Of a DNA stretch of 49,095 nucleotides, positions 24,563 to 31,930 are shown one piece after another (the stretch's first letter is position 1; every line of letters starts with the position of its first letter). The stretch lies in NCBI GenBank assembly GCA_947629675.1, contig CANREM010000011.1, positions 1 through 49,095 on the forward strand, read 5' to 3'. The notes beneath the pieces were generated by a model. That model made no database searches and had not been told where the DNA came from. It saw only the letters and a program-made list of their open reading frames with translations. This DNA comes from an uncultured Clostridia bacterium. GTDB taxonomy: Bacteria > Bacillota > Clostridia > Christensenellales > Borkfalkiaceae. Made by a program: the position numbers and the translations under genes.

Positions 24563-25756
24563 TTATTCCCCCGAATAATCTTTATCGAGAATTTTCCCGC
24601 CTGCGACGTATGCGCCGTCGGCGATCTTCACGCCCTTGCCGAGGACGGCGACGGAGATCTTTTCTCCTCCTTCGCCCACCGTAGCATTTTCCCCGACGGT
24701 GACGTCCTCATCGATGATGGCATAGCGGACGCATGCCCCCTTCTTTATTGTAGTTCCCGCCATGATGACGCTGTCCTCTACGACGGCTCCCTCTTCGATG
24801 ACAACGCTCGCAGCGAGCAGGGAGTTTTTCACCGTCCCCTCGATCTCACAGCCGAGTGCGACCATGCAGTTTTCGAGGACCGCACCCTTCCCGACATATT
24901 CGGGCGGGGCGAGCGGGTTGCGCGAATGGATCTTCCAATCGGGATCGCTCACGTCAAAGGCAGGGTCCTTGCCGAGAAGGTCCATATTGGATTCCCAAAG
25001 AGAAGAGATCGTTCCCACGTCCTTCCAATATCCTTCGAAGCGGTAGGAGAACATTCTCTCCCCCGCCGCGAGCATGGCTGGCAGGACGTCCTTGCCGAAA
25101 TCCTTGGAGGAAGCGGGATCCTCGTCGTCCGCTTCGAGATACTTGAAGAGCTTTTCCGCCGTGAAGATATACACGCCCATGGAGGCCAAATTGCTCTTCG
25201 GGACTTTGGGCTTTTCCTCAAACTCGTAGATGGAGCCGTCCTCCCGCGTATTCAGAATGCCGAAACGGGAGGCCTCCTTTGCGGGGACCTCGATGGCGGC
25301 GACGGTGCAGTCCGCCCCCGTCTCTTTGTGGGCGCGGAGCATCTTCGCATAGTCCATCTTATAGATATGATCCCCCGAGAGGATGAGGATATAGTCGGGA
25401 TCGTACCGCTTCATGAAGTCGATATTCTGATAGATGGCGTTAGCCGTCCCCTCGAACCATGAGGAACGCTTCTTCCCCTGATAGGGAGAGAGAATGTGGA
25501 CGCCGCCGAATGCGCGGTCGAGATCCCACGGCTGGCCGTTTCCGATGTATTCGTTGAGTTCGAGCGGCTGGTACTGGGTGAGTACCCCCACCGTGTCGAT
25601 CCCCGAATTGATGCAATTGGAGAGCGCGAAGTCGATGATGCGGTACTTCGCGCCGAACGCCACGGCGGGCTTTGCGATATTGTTGGTGAGCGCGTACAGC
25701 CTGCTCCCCTGTCCGCCCGCGAGCAGCATGGCGACACATTCTTTCTTTCTCAGCAT
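24563..25756 (-). CDS. glgC: Glucose-1-phosphate adenylyltransferase
   Basis: A 397-residue enzyme making ADP-glucose from ATP and glucose 1-phosphate, the committed step of glycogen synthesis. The signature '[24 protein letters not shown]' contains the GGxGxRL loop and the conserved Lys. '[16 protein letters not shown]' and '[12 protein letters not shown]' follow; the C-terminal beta-helix binds regulators in relatives. Twenty bases after glgB. Confidence 0.97.
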   Translation of the reverse strand: MLRKKECVAMLLAGGQGSRLYALTNNIAKPAVAFGAKYRIIDFALSNCINSGIDTVGVLTQYQPLELNEYIGNGQPWDLDRAFGGVHILSPYQGKKRSSWFEGTANAIYQNIDFMKRYDPDYILILSGDHIYKMDYAKMLRAHKETGADCTVAAIEVPAKEASRFGILNTREDGSIYEFEEKPKVPKSNLASMGVYIFTAEKLFKYLEADDEDPASSKDFGKDVLPAMLAAGERMFSYRFEGYWKDVGTISSLWESNMDLLGKDPAFDVSDPDWKIHSRNPLAPPEYVGKGAVLENCMVALGCEIEGTVKNSLLAASVVIEEGAVVEDSVIMAGTTIKKGACVRYAIIDEDVTVGENATVGEGGEKISVAVLGKGVKIADGAYVAGGKILDKDYSGE

Positions 25757-25776
25757 ATCCTACCTACCGAAAAATT

Positions 25777-27723
25777 TCATTCCTCTTTTTCAGAGGCTTC
25801 CTCCCCTTCGACCGCCTTCTTTACATCGGGCATACGGACAAGATAGAGCGTCGTGAACTTGGGGACATAGAGTTCGATGGAATACGGCCTTCCGTGAGAG
25901 GGCTGTTTCTTTGCGATGAGCGTCTTGTGCGTGACCTTCCCGTCCCCGCCGTACTTTGTATCGTCGGTGCAGAAAACCACCTTATATTTTCCGTTTTTGT
26001 TGACGCCGAGGCGGTAATTGCAATAATCTCCGCCCGAGAAGCTCGTCACGGCGATGACTTCGTTTTCCTCCCTGTCGCGGCGGATGAAGGCGACGATATT
26101 GCTGTCCGCATCGTCGGGAGAGATCCATTCGAATCCGTCCCAGCTGTCCTCCACGCTATAGAGCGCGGGGTGCGATTTGTAGAACTCGTTCAGCTCCTTT
26201 ACGCAGACGGCAAGACGGCCGTGTTTGGCGAACTGGTCGCGGAGATAGAACTCGAGGCCCGTGTTGTAGTTCCACTCGTCGAACTGCCCGAATTCATAGC
26301 CCATGAAGTTGAGCTTCTTCCCGGGGTGCGCCATCTGATAGCCGAGGAAGGCGCGGACGCCTGCGAATTTTTCCTCATAACTTCCGGGCATCTTGTTGAT
26401 GAGAGATCCCTTCCCATAGACGACTTCGTCGTGCGAGATGGGCAGAACGAAGTTTTCGGAGAAGGCATACATCATCGAGAAGGTGAGTTTGTTGTGATGG
26501 TATCTCCTGTAGAGCGGATCCTCGTGGAGATAGGATAAAACATCGTTCATCCAGCCCATATTCCACTTGAAGTTGAAGCCGAGACCGCCCATGGAGGCGG
26601 GCTTCGTCACTCCGCCCCACGCAGTGGATTCCTCCGCGATCATGAGGGCGTAAGGGAAACGCTTGAATACCGTCTCGTTGAGACGGCGAAGGAAACTTAT
26701 CGCCTCGAGATTCTTGTTTTCCCCATAGATATTGGGGACCCATTCCCCCCAGCCCTTGTCGTAGTCGAGATAGAGCATGGATGCGACGGCGTCTACACGC
26801 AGTCCGTCCACATGGAATTTATCGAAGAAGAGACATGCACTCGAGATGAGGAAGGAGACCACCTCATTCCTGCCGTAGTCGAAGCGGCGGGTCCCCCAGC
26901 TCTTGTGTTCCATGCGGTCCCATTGCCCGCTCTCATAGAGCGTCTGTCCGTCAAATTCGAACAGCCCGTGCGCATCCTTGGGGAAATGTGCGGGGACCCA
27001 GTCGAGGATGACGCCGATGCCCGCCTTATGGAAGCAGTCCACAAGATACATAAAATCGTGCGGGGTGCCGAGGCGGGAGGTCACGGTGAAATACCCCGTC
27101 ACCTGATACCCCCACGAACCGTCGAAGGGATATTCGGTGATGGGCATGAATTCGACATGCGTATACCCCATGTCCTTGACATAATTGACGAGGACGTCCG
27201 CAAGTTCGCGATAGGTATAGTATCCGCCGCCCGCATGCTTGCGCCATGAGAGAAGGTTGACCTCATAGATGTTGATGGGAGAGGTAAAGACATTTTTCTT
27301 GGAAAGATTTTCGAAATATTCCCCGTCCGTCCAGCCGAAACCGTCCAGATCGAAGATCTTGGAGCCGGTCCACGGGGGCGTCTCGGTGTGGAAGGCGACG
27401 GGGTCGGCCTTTAAGATCTGCCGTCCGTCTGCAGTCGTGATACAATATTTATAAATATCATAGTTGCCGAGACCGGGGATGAAGAGTTCGAAGGTCTCTT
27501 TGTCGATCATGCGTTCCATGAAGTGACTGCGCGTATTCCACCCGTTGAAATCCCCGACGACGGATACACTCTTTGCGTGGGGTGCCCAGACGCGGAACAC
27601 ATAGCCCTCCTTGCCGTCGCGAACTTCTTTGTGCGCACCCAACATTTCGTAGATGCGGTCGTTGTTTCCCTGATGATAGAGATGAAGCGGAAAGTCGAGA
27701 TATCTTTCTTCTTCGTTTGTCAT
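25777..27723 (-). CDS. glgB: 1,4-alpha-glucan branching enzyme
   Basis: A 648-residue GH13 branching enzyme forming alpha-1,6 links in glycogen. An N-terminal CBM48 ('YVFRVWAPHAKSVSVVGDFN', about 42-61) precedes the barrel. Catalytic Asp is in 'GLRVDAVASMLYLDY', Glu in 'MIAEESTAW', and the third Asp in 'ISHDEVVYGKGS'. Length is normal for the shorter GlgB group without the extra N1 domain. First gene of a six-gene operon glgB-glgC-glgD-glgA-glgP-GH13 with gaps of 3-20 bases, covering synthesis, branching and breakdown of storage glycogen. AAGGAG precedes the ATG. Confidence 0.96.
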   Translation of the reverse strand: MTNEEERYLDFPLHLYHQGNNDRIYEMLGAHKEVRDGKEGYVFRVWAPHAKSVSVVGDFNGWNTRSHFMERMIDKETFELFIPGLGNYDIYKYCITTADGRQILKADPVAFHTETPPWTGSKIFDLDGFGWTDGEYFENLSKKNVFTSPINIYEVNLLSWRKHAGGGYYTYRELADVLVNYVKDMGYTHVEFMPITEYPFDGSWGYQVTGYFTVTSRLGTPHDFMYLVDCFHKAGIGVILDWVPAHFPKDAHGLFEFDGQTLYESGQWDRMEHKSWGTRRFDYGRNEVVSFLISSACLFFDKFHVDGLRVDAVASMLYLDYDKGWGEWVPNIYGENKNLEAISFLRRLNETVFKRFPYALMIAEESTAWGGVTKPASMGGLGFNFKWNMGWMNDVLSYLHEDPLYRRYHHNKLTFSMMYAFSENFVLPISHDEVVYGKGSLINKMPGSYEEKFAGVRAFLGYQMAHPGKKLNFMGYEFGQFDEWNYNTGLEFYLRDQFAKHGRLAVCVKELNEFYKSHPALYSVEDSWDGFEWISPDDADSNIVAFIRRDREENEVIAVTSFSGGDYCNYRLGVNKNGKYKVVFCTDDTKYGGDGKVTHKTLIAKKQPSHGRPYSIELYVPKFTTLYLVRMPDVKKAVEGEEASEKEE

Positions 27724-27794
27724 ACCTTGCTCCTTCGCTCAATGGTTTTTTATTTGACGGATAAAATGGTATAAAACATTATATACCGAATTTT

Positions 27795-27823
27795 ATTATA
27801 CTATATTTACGGGTGGAATTCAA
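27795..27823 (-). promoter_or_regulatory. Glycogen operon promoter
   Basis: On the minus strand TTGAAT (27823-27818), 17 bases, TATAAT (27800-27795). Leader of about 65 bases to the glgB ATG. A second TATAAT at 27783-27778 lacks a matching -35. Confidence 0.65.
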
Positions 27824-27838
27824 TAGGATACAGGCAAA

Positions 27839-27865
27839 TTTTCCCCTTCGGGGAAAAAGTTTTTT
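27839..27865. terminator. Hairpin between murC and glgB
   Basis: TTTTCCCC / GGGGAAAA with a TTC loop; T-tracts on both sides. It could stop transcription in either direction. Confidence 0.6.
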
Positions 27866-27866
27866 G

Positions 27867-27907
27867 CAAAAATTTAAGACCCCGCCAAGGCCTTTGCCCG
27901 CGGGGTC
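27867..27907 (-). terminator. murC terminator
   Basis: GACCCCGC (27878-27885) pairs with GCGGGGTC (27900-27907), followed on the minus strand by a T-rich tail. The stem includes the murC stop codon. Confidence 0.8.
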
Positions 27908-29228
27908 AGTCAAGGATGCCCTTTATGATGTCGTAGATGTCCCCCGCGCCGAGCGCGAGGATGAGATCTTCTCCGGATAGTTCCTCTTTAAGCCTCTTTT
28001 TGAGATTTGCACCGCTCTGCACATAGCGTGCATCGGGAAGTTTTGCGGCAAGAAGTGCCGCGCTCCCCGAAAAGAGATACTTCTCCCGTGCGGAATAGGT
28101 GGCAAAGATGATCGGCCGATGACACTTTTTCAATGCGGAGACGAAGCCCTCCATGAGGTCCCGCGTCCGCGTATAGGTGTGCGGCTGAAAGACAACGCGC
28201 ACCCTTCCCCGCGTCAGCCGCTCCGCGGTCCTTATCGTCTCGGCGATCTCGCGCGGATGATGCGCATAGTCGCAGACGACGGGGACGCCGAGAAAGGTCC
28301 CGACCTTCTCGAATCTTCGCTTCACTCCCCTAAAGCTCTCCAACCCTTCTTTGATGCGTTCGGGACTTATCCCGATGAGGCGGGCCGCAGAGTATGCCGC
28401 GAGGGCGTTATAGATATGCACCTTTCCAAAGACGGAAAGAGTGATGCGAAGGGTGGCATTTCCCCGCTCCGTCACGGTGAAGGAGTAGCGTTCCCGAGAG
28501 GAGGCGACTTCCTCCGCGCAAATATCTCCCCCGTTTATGCCATAGGAGAGCGTATGAGGGATGGTGCGGGCGCGGGGATCGTCGGCGCAGACGATGACCT
28601 TTTTTGCCTGCGAGGCGAAGGTGCGGTATGCGGCGAGGGTCTCTTCGTCCGAACCATAGCAGTCTGTGTGGTCGCGGTCGCAGTTCAAGATGACGGCGAC
28701 CTCACTGTGCAGCATCAAAAAACTTCTCTTGAATTCGCATGCCTCTGTCAGGAAATATTCCCCGCCCGCGGAAAAATAGTTGCCGAAGGAGAGGTCCTCT
28801 CCCCCGATATGGGCGCAGAAGGGGGCGTTTGCGGCATACAGGACGTGGGCGAGCATGCAGGACGTGGTCGTCTTTCCGTGACAGCCCGCAACGGACAGGA
28901 CGTGCGGATATCCCTCCGCCACCTTCCCGAGAAGCTCCGCGCGGCCGACAAGGCGTTTTCCCGCCGCTTTGGCGCGCATAAGTTGCGGGTGGTCCTCCGC
29001 GATCGCGCCCGTATAAACTACGACATCCTCTTCGATCTCTTCCTCATCGCCGATATGGACGGGGATCCCGCGTCTTTGCAGAATGCGCGTAAACTCCCCT
29101 TCCGCTGCGTCGCTCCCGCGCACGATGGCCCCTTTATCTTGAAGAAGGCACGCAAGCGCGCTCATACTCACTCCGCCGATCCCGATAAAATAGTAGCTCT
29201 TTTTTTCGGCGACATCCAAAGATGGCAT
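27906..29228 (-). CDS. murC: UDP-N-acetylmuramate-L-alanine ligase
   Basis: A 440-residue Mur ligase adding L-alanine to UDP-MurNAc in the cytoplasm, the first step of the stem peptide. The N-terminal UDP-binding motif is 'YYFIGIGGVSMSALA'; the ATP P-loop is 'VAGCHGKTTTSCML'; 'EACEFKRSF', 'LNCDRDHTDCYG' and 'DYAHHPREI' are standard. The annotated ATG has GGAG only one base upstream, which is odd, but no other in-frame start exists. Divergent from spoVG; a partial dispersed motif lies just upstream. Confidence 0.95.
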   Translation of the reverse strand: MPSLDVAEKKSYYFIGIGGVSMSALACLLQDKGAIVRGSDAAEGEFTRILQRRGIPVHIGDEEEIEEDVVVYTGAIAEDHPQLMRAKAAGKRLVGRAELLGKVAEGYPHVLSVAGCHGKTTTSCMLAHVLYAANAPFCAHIGGEDLSFGNYFSAGGEYFLTEACEFKRSFLMLHSEVAVILNCDRDHTDCYGSDEETLAAYRTFASQAKKVIVCADDPRARTIPHTLSYGINGGDICAEEVASSRERYSFTVTERGNATLRITLSVFGKVHIYNALAAYSAARLIGISPERIKEGLESFRGVKRRFEKVGTFLGVPVVCDYAHHPREIAETIRTAERLTRGRVRVVFQPHTYTRTRDLMEGFVSALKKCHRPIIFATYSAREKYLFSGSAALLAAKLPDARYVQSGANLKKRLKEELSGEDLILALGAGDIYDIIKGILD

Positions 29229-29236
29229 ACTCCATT

Positions 29237-29246
29237 CTATGTCACG
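29237..29246 (+). repeat. Partial copy of the dispersed motif upstream of murC
   Basis: CTATGTCACG, the first ten bases of the motif found at 17583 and 36117, after which the sequence diverges. Unlike the others it precedes a gene. Confidence 0.35.
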
Positions 29247-29312
29247 GTGTGATAAAATGGTGTGAAAACTTGAAAATTTAGTAAATTTTCTGAAGAATTT
29301 TCAATAAATCTA

Positions 29313-29341
29313 TTGAAATTTTTTGTGAAATATGGTAATAT
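29313..29341 (+). promoter_or_regulatory. spoVG promoter
   Basis: TTGAAA (29313-29318), 17 bases, TAATAT (29336-29341). Followed by a leader with AGGAGG before the ATG at 29372. Confidence 0.7.
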
Positions 29342-29371
29342 ATTGAACACAGAACAGTAGGAGGAAATCTT

Positions 29372-29641
29372 ATGGAAATAGGTGATGTTCGAATTCGCCT
29401 TGTGCAGAATACGGAGGGCATCCTCCGTGCGGTTGCATCCATCACGATCGACGGTTGCTTTGTTGTTCACGACATCAAGATCTTCGAACGCGACGGGGAA
29501 AAATTTATCGCTATGCCCAGCCGCAAGACGCCGGACGGCGAATATAAAGACATCGCGCACCCCATCAATTCCGAGACCCGTGAACGCATCCGCGATGCCA
29601 TTTTGACACAGTATGCCCAGCTTACGAAGCCGGCAGAATGA
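29372..29641 (+). CDS. spoVG: Septation regulator SpoVG
   Basis: An 89-residue SpoVG: '[23 protein letters not shown]' with the conserved '[10 protein letters not shown]' and '[21 protein letters not shown]'. SpoVG binds nucleic acid and affects septation, sporulation and surface properties in Firmicutes; it is also found in non-spore-formers. A strong AGGAGG precedes the ATG. It is the only plus-strand protein gene right of 17.3 kb. Confidence 0.97.
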   Translation: MEIGDVRIRLVQNTEGILRAVASITIDGCFVVHDIKIFERDGEKFIAMPSRKTPDGEYKDIAHPINSETRERIRDAILTQYAQLTKPAE

Positions 29642-29666
29642 GCAAGCGAAACCATCTTTGAAACGT

Positions 29667-29699
29667 AAAAGCGCGTCGCCCTCGGCGACGCGCTTTTTT
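29667..29699. terminator. spoVG/csp bidirectional terminator
   Basis: AAAAGCGCGTCGCC / GGCGACGCGCTTTT with a CTC loop, a 14-bp perfect stem with T-tracts on both sides. Confidence 0.92.
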
Positions 29700-29715
29700 G
29701 TGTTCTCGTTGAATT

Positions 29716-29934
29716 TTAAGAGACAACTACAACATTGACAGCACGGAGTTTCCCGCTGTCCTTGGGATCGGGTTCTGCGTCGAAGGTGACCTTCTGGCCT
29801 TCCTTCAATGTACGGAAAACACCGGGATCCGCCTGGATCGCCGAGAAGTGTACGAAGATATCGTCTCCGCCTTCATCATTGGAGATAAAGCCGTATCCCT
29901 TGCCGTCATTGAACCATTTTACAGTTCCGTTCAC
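29716..29934 (-). CDS. Cold-shock protein (CspA family)
   Basis: A 72-residue OB-fold RNA chaperone. RNP1 is 'KGYGFISND' and RNP2 is 'DIFVHFSAI'; it starts '[13 protein letters not shown]'. The GTG at 29934 follows AGGAGG by seven bases; the ATG at 29952 lies before that ribosome-binding site and is rejected. Leader of about 45 bases. It binds single-stranded RNA and DNA and keeps mRNA unfolded. Confidence 0.95.
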   Translation of the reverse strand: MNGTVKWFNDGKGYGFISNDEGGDDIFVHFSAIQADPGVFRTLKEGQKVTFDAEPDPKDSGKLRAVNVVVVS

Positions 29935-29982
29935 AATACTACCTCCTATCATTTGCGCCTGTATATCCGCGCAACATTATAC

Positions 29983-30011
29983 ATTTTATCAGCATTGACA
30001 AAGATTGTCAA
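29983..30011 (-). promoter_or_regulatory. csp promoter with palindromic -35 region
   Basis: On the minus strand TTGACA (30011-30006), 17 bases, TAAAAT (29988-29983). The -35 is one arm of the palindrome TTGACAATCTTTGTCAA (29995-30011), a possible repressor site. Confidence 0.7.
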
Positions 30012-30029
30012 TACCCAACCGAAAAAAAT

Positions 30030-31841
30030 TTAATTCTTTTTCAAAGAGCTTTGCATGTAGCGGATGCTCGCCGAAGTGAATGCGGACAGCTCTTCGGGGG
30101 TGAGTGGACGGTAATTCATGAGTGCGAGAAGGTAGATGTATTCCGCGGCCGCCTTTTTCTCCCCTTCACCTGCATCCTTGAGCGAAGAGACTGCCTCACA
30201 CCCCGTGTTGACCACGAGGGTCACCTCTTGCTCCATGCCGTCCATGCCGTAGAAGCTGTTCATCTCCGACATCCTGCGCATGAATTCGGATACATTGATG
30301 ACGGCGGGATACGCGCTGTTTTTCAGCTTCTGCGTCTTTACGGTCACCTTTTTATCCTTGAGGGCCTCTTGGAAGAGTTCGAGGACGGCTTTGTCCTCCT
30401 CCCCCTCCTCCTTCAATGCTCCCGCGATGTCCGCATCGATGCGGAGGAATCTCACGCGCGTGGGCATCTTATACTCGATGTAGCTGATGAAATGCGGGTC
30501 GATGTAGGTGTCGCAGCGGATGGCGTCGAGGCCCGCCTCCTTGAACATCTCGATGTACTGCGCCTGTTTGTTTTCATCCGAGATATAGTAGACGGTCTCC
30601 GGCTCTTTGCCCGCCTTGGCGTCCTCGGGGGAGACCTCTTCGCCGAAGAAACTCTCGAGCGGGCGGTACTCTCCCGCAAGGTTCTTATAGAGGATGATCT
30701 CCTTTACCTTTTTGTAGAATTCGTCATCCTTGATGCAGCCGAATTTTACAAAGGTCGCAAGATCTTTCCAGCATGCCTCATATCTTTCGCGGTCGCCTCT
30801 GAAGAGGTCGCAGAGCTGGTCGGCCACCTTTTTCGTGATATATTTTGCGATCTTCTGCACCTCGCGGTCATTTTGCAGGAAGGAGCGGGAGACGTTGAGG
30901 GGGATATCGGGGCAATCGATGACGCCGTTCAGGAGCATCAAAAATTCGGGGATGACCTCCTTGATGTTGTCCGCGATATACACCTGATCGCAATAGAGCT
31001 TGACCTTGCCGCGCTCAAGTTCCACCTTCTTTCTCACTTTGGGGAAATAAAGGATGCCCTTCAGACGGAAAGGATATTCCATGTTGAGGTGGATCCAGAA
31101 GAGCGGCTCCTCATAGTCATGGAAGGTCTCGCGGTAGAATGTCTTGTATTCCTCCTCCGTGCAGTCCTTGGGTTGTTTGAGATAGAGCGGGAAGGGCGTG
31201 TTGACGGGCTTGTCCTCTTCCCCTTTGGGGTCGAGATAGATCTCATAGGGCATGAAGGAGCAATATTTTTCGAGAAGCTCGCGGATGCGCGCTTCCTTCA
31301 AAAATTCCTTCTCCTCTTCGGAGATGTGCATCACGACCTTTGTTCCGCGCGTCTCTTTTTCGCACTCTTCGATCGTGTAGACACTCTCGCCGTCCGATTC
31401 CCAGCGGACTCCCTTCGCGCCCTCTTTATAGGACTTTGTGAAGATCTCGATGTCGTCCGAGACCATATAGGCGGAATAGAATCCGAGACCGAAGTGCCCG
31501 ATGATGCCGTCACCGCCCGCTTTTTCGTACTTTTCGAGGAAGTCCGCCGCACCCGAGAATGCGATCTGCGTGATGTAGGTCTCGACCTCCTCTTCCGTCA
31601 TGCCGATGCCGTTATCTTCGACGGTGAGCGTCCCCGCCTTTTCGTCGGCGGTGACGACGATCTTGTATGCCCCCTCCTCCTTCGCCTCGCCGATGGAGAT
31701 GAGCTTTTTGAGTTTTGTGATCGCGTCCGAGGCATTGGCGACGATCTCGCGAAGGAAGATATCCTTCTCGGAGTACAGCCACTTCTTGATGATGGGCATC
31801 ATGTTTTCACTGGAAATTTTGATATTGCCTTGTCTTGCCAT
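30030..31841 (-). CDS. htpG: Hsp90-family chaperone HtpG
   Basis: A 603-residue ATP-dependent chaperone. The N-terminal GHKL ATPase has 'EIVANASDAITKL', 'DNGIGMTEEEV' and 'GHFGLGFYSAYMV'; middle and C-terminal dimerisation domains follow. There is no MEEVD tail, as expected in bacteria. AAGGAAG precedes the ATG. Monocistronic by its flanks. Confidence 0.96.
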   Translation of the reverse strand: MARQGNIKISSENMMPIIKKWLYSEKDIFLREIVANASDAITKLKKLISIGEAKEEGAYKIVVTADEKAGTLTVEDNGIGMTEEEVETYITQIAFSGAADFLEKYEKAGGDGIIGHFGLGFYSAYMVSDDIEIFTKSYKEGAKGVRWESDGESVYTIEECEKETRGTKVVMHISEEEKEFLKEARIRELLEKYCSFMPYEIYLDPKGEEDKPVNTPFPLYLKQPKDCTEEEYKTFYRETFHDYEEPLFWIHLNMEYPFRLKGILYFPKVRKKVELERGKVKLYCDQVYIADNIKEVIPEFLMLLNGVIDCPDIPLNVSRSFLQNDREVQKIAKYITKKVADQLCDLFRGDRERYEACWKDLATFVKFGCIKDDEFYKKVKEIILYKNLAGEYRPLESFFGEEVSPEDAKAGKEPETVYYISDENKQAQYIEMFKEAGLDAIRCDTYIDPHFISYIEYKMPTRVRFLRIDADIAGALKEEGEEDKAVLELFQEALKDKKVTVKTQKLKNSAYPAVINVSEFMRRMSEMNSFYGMDGMEQEVTLVVNTGCEAVSSLKDAGEGEKKAAAEYIYLLALMNYRPLTPEELSAFTSASIRYMQSSLKKN

Positions 31842-31877
31842 ACGAATGCTTCCTTATGAATAAATTTTTTTCCTTGT

Positions 31878-31906
31878 TATATATAAACAAAAAAATCCGC
31901 CGTCAA
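31878..31906 (-). promoter_or_regulatory. htpG promoter
   Basis: On the minus strand TTGACG (31906-31901), 17 bases, TATATA (31883-31878). The -35 lies in the loop of the upstream gene's terminator. No CIRCE element is seen. Confidence 0.6.
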
Positions 31907-31916
31907 GCGGATTTTC
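31888..31916 (-). terminator. Terminator after the IspH-S1 gene
   Basis: AAAATCCGC / GCGGATTTT with loop CGTCAA and a T-run on the minus strand (31895-31889). Confidence 0.8.
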
Positions 31917-31930
31917 TCGTGATTTTCAAT

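Noticed and set aside
30051-31859. A 602-codon open frame antisense to htpG, and other long antisense frames (5196-6716 antisense to dacF/lysA; 19681-21063 antisense to glgP; 28119-29252 antisense to murC)
   Set aside because: Each lies exactly opposite a well-supported conserved gene and reads as low-complexity acidic or arginine-rich sequence without any family motif. GC-rich codon bias on the sense strand keeps stop codons out of the opposite frame.
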